From assembly GCA_019117205.1 (NCBI GenBank), contig DXAC01000077.1, positions 1-43,121 on the forward strand: DNA of 43,121 nucleotides, written 5' to 3'. Shown here in pieces: positions 22,892 to 29,486 of this stretch. This DNA is from Candidatus Allofournierella merdigallinarum (GTDB taxonomy: Bacteria; Bacillota; Clostridia; Oscillospirales; Ruminococcaceae). The notes under the pieces were generated by a model. It was not told where the DNA came from. It searched no databases and saw nothing but the letters and a program-made list of their open reading frames with translations. Made by a program: the position numbers and the translations under genes. The first letter of the stretch is position 1. Each line of letters starts with the position of its first letter.

Positions 22892-23647
22892 ATGAGCGAA
22901 CTGAACGAGCGTCCGGTAAAGGTGCAGGTGCGGCAGCTGACCAAAAAGTTCGGCGACCTGCTGGTGCTGGACAACGTGAGCTTTGACATCCGCAAGGGGG
23001 AATTTCTCTGCGTGGTGGGCCCCACCGGCTGCGGAAAGACCACCTTTCTCAACCTGCTCACCCGCCTCATCGAGCCCACCAGCGGCCAGCTGCTCATCGA
23101 CGGCGAGCCGGCGGACGCCCGCCGCCACGACCTGGCCTTTGTGTTCCAGGAGTCCTCGGCCTTTCCCTGGCTCACGGTGGAACAGAACATCGGCTTCGGG
23201 CTGGGCATCAAGCACGTGCCCGCCGCCGAGGCGAAAAAGCGGGTGGACCGTATCCTGGAGCTGATGGGCCTGGAGGCCTACCGCAAGGCCTATCCCGGGC
23301 AGCTGTCGGTGAGCAGCGAGCAGCGCATGGTCATCGGCCGGGCCTTTGCCATGGAGCCGGACCTGCTGCTGATGGACGAGCCCTACGGCCAGATGGACAT
23401 CAAGATGCGCTTTTACCTGGAGGACGAGGTGATCCGGCTGTGGCAGCAGCTGGGCACCACGGTGGTCTTCATCACCCACAACATCGAGGAGGCGGTGTAC
23501 CTGGCCGAGCGGGTGCTCATCCTCACCAACAAGCCGGCCTCCATCAAGGAGGAGGTGGCCATCGACCTGCCCCGGCCCCGGCAGGTGTCCGACCCCCGTT
23601 TCATCGAGCTGCGCCGCCACATCACCGAGCAGATCAAATGGTGGTAA
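22892..23647 (+). CDS. ABC transporter ATPase 2, SsuB/TauB type, degenerate signature
   Basis: This 251-residue nucleotide-binding domain starts at ATG 22892 after GAGAGGAGG. Walker A GPTGCGKTT (43-51), Walker B LLMDEP with Glu163 and the switch His196 (ITHNIEEA) are all canonical. The signature, normally LSGGMxQR, reads LSVSSEQR (138-145), and the D-loop is GQMD instead of GALD. In an ABC dimer the signature of one subunit completes the ATP site of the other. This canonical Walker/switch set would pair with the good signature of ATPase 1, leaving one active and one degenerate site. It is the fifth ABC component in this operon. Confidence 0.88.
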   Translation: MSELNERPVKVQVRQLTKKFGDLLVLDNVSFDIRKGEFLCVVGPTGCGKTTFLNLLTRLIEPTSGQLLIDGEPADARRHDLAFVFQESSAFPWLTVEQNIGFGLGIKHVPAAEAKKRVDRILELMGLEAYRKAYPGQLSVSSEQRMVIGRAFAMEPDLLLMDEPYGQMDIKMRFYLEDEVIRLWQQLGTTVVFITHNIEEAVYLAERVLILTNKPASIKEEVAIDLPRPRQVSDPRFIELRRHITEQIKWW

Positions 23648-23745
23648 AAACTCACAGGGTCTCCACCGGGGCCCGGGAAAGTTGTATGATAAAAGAAGAC
23701 AACGGCAAACGGCCGCATGGTATGCGGGCCCGCCGTGAAGCGCCG

Positions 23746-23775
23746 CAGACCTTACCCCCGCGGGGGCAGGGTCTG
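23746..23775 (+). other. Structured leader upstream of the anchored binding protein
   Basis: CAGACCTTACCCCCG pairs with CGGGGGCAGGGTCTG, a near-perfect 30-base inverted repeat with one mismatch and no T-tract. A second, weaker inverted repeat (GGCCGCAT...ATGCGGGCC) lies just upstream. The 165-base gap is the longest inside this operon. A possible -10 (TATGAT, 23685-23690) has no clear -35. No known riboswitch motif was recognised. Confidence 0.5.
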
Positions 23776-23812
23776 TTGGTCGTATCCGGCGGCCCGGCGG
23801 GAGGTGGTTGAC

Positions 23813-24853
23813 TTGAAAAAGGGGATCATCGCGCTGAGCGTGCTCTGTATTGCGATCCTGCTGGTGGAGGGGCTGGGCGGCTTGCCCTGGTCCGGCGGGC
23901 GGCGGCAGACCGGCCTGGAGCTGATACGGGTGGGATACCACACCAACTACGGCGGCTCCTCCGCCATGGCGGTGGGGCAGGCCCAGGGCTATTTTGAGCA
24001 GGAGGGGCTGCAGCTGGAGCTGGTCTCTTTCAACAGCGGGCCGCCGGCCATCGCGGCGCTGATGGCCGGCGATGTGGACGTCTGCTTTCTGGGCCACGGC
24101 GCCACCTACTTCCTGCTGGAGGGCTGTGCCGACGTGATCGCTGTGGAGAGCCTGAGCAACGCCGAGCAGATCCTGGTGCGGGCGGACGCGGGGGTGGAGG
24201 ACATGGCCGGCCTGCGGGGCATGACCCTGGCCACCCCCTTTGGCACCAGCGGCGAGAACTTCGCCGAGATGGTGCTGGCCCTCTACGGCATGGACCGGCA
24301 GGACCTGGAGATGGTGAACTACGATGTGGCGGGGGCGGTGACCGCCTTTTTGAACGGCACGGTGGACGCGGTGTCCCTGTGGGCCCCCTACACCACCGAG
24401 ATCCTCACCCGCGCCTCCGGGCGGGCGCAGGTGCTGGAGGACTGCCGGGACTTCCGGGACCAGTTCGCCCTGCCCATGAGCTGGGTGTCCACCGACGCGT
24501 TCATCGACGCCGACCCGGACCGGACGGTGCGCTTCGTCCGGGCCCTCTACCGCTGCCTGGACTGGCGCGCCGAGCACCCGGAGGAGTCCGCCCGGCTGGC
24601 GGCCGGGCTGCTGGGCATGGGCCAGGACGAGCTGCTGAGCAGCCTGGACACCGCCGAGTGGCTCACCAGCGAAAGCGCCGCGCTCTATCTCCAGGACGGG
24701 CGCATGGAGCAGTGGTACGCGGCCCAGCACCGCTTTTTCGAGGACAAGGAGGGCAGCGGCGGCTCGGTGCCCATGGAGGACTATATGCGCTTTGAGATCC
24801 TGCGGGCGGTGCTGCTCGGCCAGGAGGAGGAGGGAACATGCTCTTCGCGCTGA
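23813..24853 (+). CDS. Membrane-anchored NMT1/SsuA-type binding protein, probably sensory
   Basis: This 346-residue protein probably starts at TTG 23813, seven bases after GGAGGT; no in-frame ATG fits, and a GTG at 23804 overlaps the ribosome binding site. An N-terminal hydrophobic helix (about residues 4-20) lacks a lipobox, so the protein is probably membrane-tethered. The fold is the same as the operon's SsuA-like protein: IRVGYHTNYGGSSAMAVGQ, YFEQEGLQLELVSF, a GDVDVCFLG turn, ATPFGTSGENFAEM as ligand loop and TAFLNGTVDAVSLW. It overlaps the histidine kinase start by 16 bases and is not followed by a permease. I infer that it presents the ligand to the kinase rather than to the transporter. 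Confidence 0.78.
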   Translation: MKKGIIALSVLCIAILLVEGLGGLPWSGGRRQTGLELIRVGYHTNYGGSSAMAVGQAQGYFEQEGLQLELVSFNSGPPAIAALMAGDVDVCFLGHGATYFLLEGCADVIAVESLSNAEQILVRADAGVEDMAGLRGMTLATPFGTSGENFAEMVLALYGMDRQDLEMVNYDVAGAVTAFLNGTVDAVSLWAPYTTEILTRASGRAQVLEDCRDFRDQFALPMSWVSTDAFIDADPDRTVRFVRALYRCLDWRAEHPEESARLAAGLLGMGQDELLSSLDTAEWLTSESAALYLQDGRMEQWYAAQHRFFEDKEGSGGSVPMEDYMRFEILRAVLLGQEEEGTCSSR

Positions 24854-26331
24854 CCGGCCTGCTGGCCACCATGATGGTGCTCTTCGTGGTGCAGAACCGG
24901 CGCCCGGTGAGCGTGCTGGTGGGCGGGCTGTACCTGGGGCTCATCGTCATCATCCTGGCCTACATCCTGGTGTGGATCAAGTACGGGGGCGCCACCGGCA
25001 CGGTGGACCTGATGCTCTGCCTCACCCGGGGCATCAAGCGGTGGCTGCTGTACCTGCCGGTGAGCGCCAGCGCGCTGTCCCGTATGCTGCTGCTGGGCAA
25101 GTCCCTGTTCCTGGCCAGCGTCATGCTGCTGGCCGTCGCCCTCAGCGGGCCCCGCAGGCCCTGGGTGCAGGGGCTGCTCTTCGCCCTGGGCGCCCTGCTG
25201 CCCGCCGCCCATTACGGGGCGCTGCACCCGGCGGTGTACCAGCTCTACGCCGGCACGGCCTTTTTCCGCGCCCACCAGATGCAGCTGTTCGACCTGGTGC
25301 GGGTGCTGTATCTGCTCTGGCTGGCCGCGGGGCTGGCCATGCTGGTGTACCAGTATAAAAAGCTCCGCATCGCCTGGGTGAAAAAGAGCTTTTACTACAT
25401 CCTTTTGCTGGTGTGCTACCTGAATTTCCTCTTCGTGCTGTTCGCGGTGCTGGGGCCCATCCAGGTCAGCGACACCACCAGCGTGTACTATGTCCACTCC
25501 AACTTCCTCTACCGCCAGAACCCCTGGGGCTGCGCCCTGTTCGTGCTCTGCGGCTTTTTCTTCGCGGGGTCCGGCTCCCAGGCGCTGTGGAAGTACCTGG
25601 AGGTCTGCCGCAGCATCGGCCGACCGGACGTGTCCATCAGCAAGCGCCTGCGGGACAGCAACACCAGCGTGCGGATGTTCACCCACGGCATGAAAAACCA
25701 GTTCCTGGTGATGCGCTCCATCCTCAGCGAGATGCAGCGGGACCCGGACCTCTGTGCCCGGCAGCGTCAGCAGGTGGAGGAGCTCAGCGCCCTGACCCGG
25801 AACATGCTGCTGCGGATGGAGGAGCTCCGCAACGTCTTTCGCACCAACGCGATGGTGCTGGTGCCGGTGGAGCACCCCGCCCAGATCGTGGAGATGGCCC
25901 GGGAGCTGCTGGGCGGCACGGCGGTGCCGATCCGGGTGGAGTGCGCGGGCGAGCGGCCTGTGCTGGCGGACCGGCAGCATCTGGCGGAGGCCCTGTGCAG
26001 CGTGATGACCAACGGGGTGGACGCCATCGCCGCCAAGGGCGGCCCCGGCCCGGACGACCGGATCGAGGTGCGGCTGTACGAAAACCGGGGCAGCATGGTG
26101 TTCGAGGTGAAAGACACCGGCGAGGGCATCGACAAAAAGGCGCTGCGGCGCATCTTCGAGCCCTTTTACACCAGCCGCAACACCAAGAGCAACTGGGGCA
26201 TGGGCCTGACCTATGTGCAGCAGATCGTGCGGGGACATTACGGCGAGGTGAGCATCGAGTCCCAGGTGGGGCAGGGGACCACGCTGTACCTGTCCATCCC
26301 GGTGTACACCAGCGCAAAGGAGGAGGGGTGA
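24838..26331 (+). CDS. Polytopic sensor histidine kinase with atypical H-box
   Basis: This 497-residue protein has about seven or eight hydrophobic segments in residues 1-250, and no large extracytoplasmic domain is evident. A cytoplasmic kinase core follows. The likely phospho-acceptor is His283 in FTHGMKNQF, closer to the Spo0B/AgrC-like HDxxN pattern than to the HisKA or YesM patterns. The HATPase is clear: N-box MTNGVDAIAA, G1 DTGEGID, F-box FEPFYTSR and G2 WGMGLTYVQQIV. It starts at ATG 24838 inside the end of the anchored binding-protein gene and ends just before the response regulator, forming a three-gene sensory unit. With so little external loop, it may need the anchored binding protein to detect its ligand. 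Confidence 0.85.
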   Translation: MLFALTGLLATMMVLFVVQNRRPVSVLVGGLYLGLIVIILAYILVWIKYGGATGTVDLMLCLTRGIKRWLLYLPVSASALSRMLLLGKSLFLASVMLLAVALSGPRRPWVQGLLFALGALLPAAHYGALHPAVYQLYAGTAFFRAHQMQLFDLVRVLYLLWLAAGLAMLVYQYKKLRIAWVKKSFYYILLLVCYLNFLFVLFAVLGPIQVSDTTSVYYVHSNFLYRQNPWGCALFVLCGFFFAGSGSQALWKYLEVCRSIGRPDVSISKRLRDSNTSVRMFTHGMKNQFLVMRSILSEMQRDPDLCARQRQQVEELSALTRNMLLRMEELRNVFRTNAMVLVPVEHPAQIVEMARELLGGTAVPIRVECAGERPVLADRQHLAEALCSVMTNGVDAIAAKGGPGPDDRIEVRLYENRGSMVFEVKDTGEGIDKKALRRIFEPFYTSRNTKSNWGMGLTYVQQIVRGHYGEVSIESQVGQGTTLYLSIPVYTSAKEEG

Positions 26332-26334
26332 AGA

Positions 26335-27021
26335 ATGGAGACACAGGAGCGGACGATCCGGGTGGCGGTGGCGGAGGACGAGCCCTATCTGCGCCGGGAC
26401 ATCTGCCAGGCGATCCGCCGGCAGCCGGGCATGACGCTGGTGGGGGAGGCCGCCACCGAGGCGGAGACGGTCAGCGCCGTGCTGGAGGGGCGGGCGGACG
26501 TGGTGCTCATGGACGTGGAGATGGACCGCTGCGACTCGGGCATCCGGGCCGCGGTGCGGATCGCCCGGGAGCGTCCGGAGACCATCATCCTGTTCCTCAC
26601 CGTCCACGACGAGGACGAGGTCATCTACGAGGCCTTTTCCGCCGCGCCCAACGTGGACTATATCGTAAAAAGCGCCACTCCCGGGCAGGTGCTCCAGAAG
26701 ATCGAGGACGCCTACATGGGCCGCAGCAGCATCTCCCCCGAGATCCTGCACAAGATCACCGGCGAGTTCGGCCGTATGCGCCGCCGCCAAAGCGACGTGC
26801 TCTATTTCTACAACATCCTGTTCACCATCACCGCCAGCGAAAAGGAGCTCATCAAGATGCTGCTGGACGGCAACAGCGTCTCCCAGATCGCCGCCCGGCG
26901 GGTGGTGCAGGTGAGCACCGTGAAAGCCCAGATCAACACCCTGCTCAAAAAGTTCCATGTGAAGCGCACCAAGGAGATCGTCAGCCAGATCCGGGACCTG
27001 GGCCTGGAAAAGATCTTCTGA
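26335..27021 (+). CDS. Response regulator with LuxR-type helix-turn-helix
   Basis: This 228-residue regulator has a receiver domain at residues 8-130 with acidic pair EDE, phosphoacceptor Asp60 (VVLMDVEMD), Thr in FLTVHDE and Lys in DYIVKSA. The C-terminal domain (about 165-225) has the LuxR/NarL-type pattern: TASEKELIKMLLDGNSVSQI followed by STVKAQINTLLKKF. It should pair with the kinase encoded three bases upstream. Likely targets are the promoter at 18423 and its own operon. The receiver's MDRCDSG replaces the usual MPxMDG loop, an unusual variant next to the phosphorylation site. Confidence 0.88.
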   Translation: METQERTIRVAVAEDEPYLRRDICQAIRRQPGMTLVGEAATEAETVSAVLEGRADVVLMDVEMDRCDSGIRAAVRIARERPETIILFLTVHDEDEVIYEAFSAAPNVDYIVKSATPGQVLQKIEDAYMGRSSISPEILHKITGEFGRMRRRQSDVLYFYNILFTITASEKELIKMLLDGNSVSQIAARRVVQVSTVKAQINTLLKKFHVKRTKEIVSQIRDLGLEKIF

Positions 27022-27026
27022 AAAAG

Positions 27027-27070
27027 GGCAAAAGGGGGCCCCGGCCGTCTGGCCGGGGCCCCCTTTTGCC
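27027..27070. terminator. Bidirectional terminator between convergent genes
   Basis: A perfect 20-bp stem (27027-27046 with 27051-27070) has a GTCT loop and TTTT or AAAA near both ends. It serves both the regulator gene (plus) and the convergent minus-strand gene. Confidence 0.92.
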
Positions 27071-27081
27071 AAAATCCGCGC

Positions 27082-28191
27082 TCACCCCGCCAGGCGGAAC
27101 GTGAGCTCCACCGGGTCGTGGTCGCTGAAAGCGAAATCCAGGTGGATGTTCCGGGCGCTGGCGGCCACGTTGTCCGACACGATGAAGCCGTCCACCACCG
27201 TGACGTAGTTCACCCCCGCCTCGTAGGGGATGTCCGCCCCGCGGCAGGTGGGCGTCTCCAAGGCGTTGTCCGCCTGCACAAAGGCGAAGTGCTCCGGCAG
27301 GTCGCCGTCGTCCAGCGTCTGCACCCAGGCGGGCAGCTGCTGGCGGCAGGCAAAGGCCTCGGCGGTGCCGCACAGGGCGTGGTTGAAGTCGCCGCCCACC
27401 ACCACATAGTTCCCTTTCTCGTACTCCTCCTCCAGCACGCCGCAGAGCATCTCCCACTGGCGCGCCCGCACCGTGCCCCCCTCGTCGTAGGCGGACAGGT
27501 GGCTGTGGATCAGCGCCAGCTGCCGGTCGGTGCCCTCCACCGGCAGGTAGAGCACGGTGAAGCACCGGTCCAGGTCGGTGAACTTGATGAAAAAGCTCTC
27601 GTCTACCGGGTAACTGCGGCGCACTCCGCCGGCGGCGGACCAGCGGGTCAGGGTGAGCAGGCCGGCGTTCACCGCCCCGTGGGGGTCGTTGAACGGATAG
27701 GCCAGAAAGCCGCTGTGGAAGTTCTCCCCCCAGATGGAGCCGTAGCCCGCAAAGGCCTCCCGGGCCAGCTGCCGCTGGTCCACGAAATGGCTCCGGCGGG
27801 AGTCGTGGTCCACCTCCTGCAGCAGCACGAAGTCCGGCTCCAGCGCCGCTGCGGCGTCCAGCGCGCCCCGGGTGTGGGCCAGCACCTCCGACTTGCTGCG
27901 GGCGGTGCCGTACAGCCCCCGGGTGGGGGTGCCGTCATCCATGACGCCGGTGTCCATAAAGAACGAGTACTCCGGCCCGTAGGCCCCGAAACCAAGGTTG
28001 TAGCTCACCGCCGTGTAGTCGGTGTCCTGCCGCAGCACCCCGGCGGGCGGGTCGGACACCTCCAGCGCCAGGCCGTCCTCGATGCGGTAGTACTGCAGCT
28101 GCAGATAGCCCACATAGCCCGCCGCCGCCAGCACCGCCGCGCCGGCCAGCACGCCCAGCGCCAGGGCCGCGGCGCGAAAGATCTTTTTCAT
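27082..28191 (-). CDS. Endonuclease/exonuclease/phosphatase-fold protein, membrane-anchored
   Basis: This 369-residue protein has an N-terminal transmembrane helix (about residues 6-27) and an extracytoplasmic EEP (DNase I-like) domain. Motifs in order are AVSYNLGFG (Asn of the first strand), LLQEVD (metal-binding Glu), LALIHSHLS, GGDFNHAL (catalytic Asp/Asn) and FSDHDPVEL (final Asp-His). The family cleaves phosphodiesters or phosphomonoesters in nucleic acids, sphingomyelin or inositol phosphates; external location and close clostridial relatives do not settle which. ATG 28191 has a perfect AAGGAGG 5 bases upstream; the longer open frame would run into the leader hairpin. It is monocistronic on the minus strand. 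Confidence 0.85.
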   Translation of the reverse strand: MKKIFRAAALALGVLAGAAVLAAAGYVGYLQLQYYRIEDGLALEVSDPPAGVLRQDTDYTAVSYNLGFGAYGPEYSFFMDTGVMDDGTPTRGLYGTARSKSEVLAHTRGALDAAAALEPDFVLLQEVDHDSRRSHFVDQRQLAREAFAGYGSIWGENFHSGFLAYPFNDPHGAVNAGLLTLTRWSAAGGVRRSYPVDESFFIKFTDLDRCFTVLYLPVEGTDRQLALIHSHLSAYDEGGTVRARQWEMLCGVLEEEYEKGNYVVVGGDFNHALCGTAEAFACRQQLPAWVQTLDDGDLPEHFAFVQADNALETPTCRGADIPYEAGVNYVTVVDGFIVSDNVAASARNIHLDFAFSDHDPVELTFRLAG

Positions 28192-28210
28192 GGGGACCTC
28201 CTTTTTTGTG

Positions 28211-28258
28211 AAAAAACAAAGAAGAGCAGCACGAAACAAGGCCCGTCTCGTGCTGCTC
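28211..28258 (-). terminator. Terminator-like hairpin in the 5' leader of the EEP gene
   Basis: Read on the minus strand, GAGCAGCACGA pairs with TCGTGCTGCTC (11 bp, 13-base loop) and is followed by TTCTTTGTTTTTT, then the ribosome binding site and start of the EEP gene. A terminator between promoter and start codon is the layout of a transcription attenuator. It could instead end a plus-strand transcript, but the T-tract is on the minus side and no plus-strand gene ends here. Confidence 0.55.
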
Positions 28259-28379
28259 TCCATCGCCAGAACGCTTCCTGTTTATCATACACGAAAACCG
28301 CCCCGGCGGCTATTGGCAGCTGTGCCAAAAAAGTCGTACTTTTCTTGGCGGACAGAGCCCCGGGCGGCGCCGGCGGCCC

Positions 28380-28408
28380 TTGACAGAGGGGGGATTTCCG
28401 CCTATGAT
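28380..28408 (+). promoter_or_regulatory. Sigma-A promoter of the sensory operon at 28.4 kb
   Basis: A perfect TTGACA (28380-28385) and TATGAT (28403-28408) are separated by 17 bases, about 50 bases before the binding-protein start. Confidence 0.8.
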
Positions 28409-28460
28409 TTTGGATAAGACCCCGCGGGCGCGGCCCTGCGCCCGGGAGAGGAGGCGCGGT

Positions 28461-29486
28461 ATGGGAGGCATTGGGAAGCTGGCGGCGGTGCTGGCGGCGG
28501 CTTTGCTGTGTACCGGCTGCGCCGGCGAGCAGCCGGGGAGCAGCCTGCCCCGGGTGGACCCGGCGGACCAGCTGGTGGTCTACACCAGCCACCCCCAGGA
28601 GATCTACGCCCCGCTGGTGGAGGAGTTCGAGGCCCGCACCGGCATCTGGGTGCAGGTGGTCGAGGGCACCAGCGGCGGCCTGCTGGAGCAGATCGGGAGC
28701 GAGCGCCAGGCCCCCGCGGCGGACGTGATGTTCGGCGGCGGGGTGGACTCCCTGGAGTGCCACCGTGACTGCTTTGCCTCCTACCGCTCCCCCGCGTGCG
28801 AAGCCATCGACGGCGAGGGGCTGTGCGGCGGGGAAAACCGGTGGACCGGCTTCTCGGTGCTGCCGCTGGTCTTTGTCTACAACACCCGGCTGGTGGACGA
28901 GCGGGATGCCCCCACCGGCTGGAACAGCCTCACCGAGCCCAAGTGGACCGGCCGCATCGCCTTTGCGGACCCGGCCCTGTCCGGCTCCTGCTACACCGCC
29001 CTGGCCACCGCGGTGCAGCTGTACGGCCAGGAGTACGCGGGCGCCCTTGCCCGCAACCTGGAGGGGCGCTGCCTGGAGGAATCCGGCGAGATCGTGCCCC
29101 TGGTGGCGGACGGCAGCTACTCGGTGGGGGTCACCCTGGAGAGCACCGCCCTCCAGGCCATCGGCGAGGGGGCGGACATCGCCTACCTCTACCCGGAGGA
29201 CGGCACCAGCGCCGTGGCGGACGGGGTGGCTATCCTGGAGGGGGCGCCCCACCGGGCCAACGCGGAGCGGTTCGTGGATTTCGTGCTGGGGCGGGACGCC
29301 CAGAGCTTTCTGTGCGAGACCATCGGCCGCCGGCAGGTCCGCAGCGACATCCCCGCCCGCCAGCAGTACAGCCTGGAGAGCCTGACGCTGATGGACTATG
29401 ACCTGGCCTGGGCCGCCGCCCACAAGGAGGAGCTGGTGGACCTGTGGCAGCAGGAGTACCAGGCGGGGAAAGGCGGCCAGCCATGA
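28461..29486 (+). CDS. Fe(III)/AfuA/PgtC-type binding lipoprotein, probably sensory
   Basis: This 341-residue lipoprotein has signal and lipobox LLCTGC (Cys20) and a short linker, then a type II binding fold of the FbpA/AfuA/PgtC group. DQLVVYTSHPQE is the first strand, followed by FEARTGIWVQVVEG and ADVMFGGGVDSL. SGSCYTALATAV is the ligand loop, VADGSYSVGVTLES the hinge-side loop and YPEDGTSAVADGVAI the second-lobe signature. I see no Tyr-Tyr pair of the FbpA iron site after the hinge segment, so the ligand is probably not iron. ATG 28461 follows GAGAGGAGG. Its stop overlaps the kinase start (ATGA), an arrangement like that of PgtC with PgtB. I infer that it loads the kinase, while the paralogue at 32190 feeds the transporter. 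Confidence 0.8.
   Translation: MGGIGKLAAVLAAALLCTGCAGEQPGSSLPRVDPADQLVVYTSHPQEIYAPLVEEFEARTGIWVQVVEGTSGGLLEQIGSERQAPAADVMFGGGVDSLECHRDCFASYRSPACEAIDGEGLCGGENRWTGFSVLPLVFVYNTRLVDERDAPTGWNSLTEPKWTGRIAFADPALSGSCYTALATAVQLYGQEYAGALARNLEGRCLEESGEIVPLVADGSYSVGVTLESTALQAIGEGADIAYLYPEDGTSAVADGVAILEGAPHRANAERFVDFVLGRDAQSFLCETIGRRQVRSDIPARQQYSLESLTLMDYDLAWAAAHKEELVDLWQQEYQAGKGGQP

Noticed and set aside
23648-23812. TPP riboswitch, suggested by the NMT1/THI5-like binding proteins
   Set aside because: The conserved CUGAGA and pyrimidine/pyrophosphate-sensor segments of the TPP element are not visible, and no thiamine biosynthesis gene is nearby.
21791-24730. 979-codon open frame on the minus strand across the ABC and binding-protein genes
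   Set aside because: It is antisense to four well-supported genes, has a His/Gln/Gly-rich composition typical of G+C-rich shadow frames, and shows no recognisable domain. The same applies to long antisense frames such as 39072-40454 (plus) and 4624-6705 (minus).
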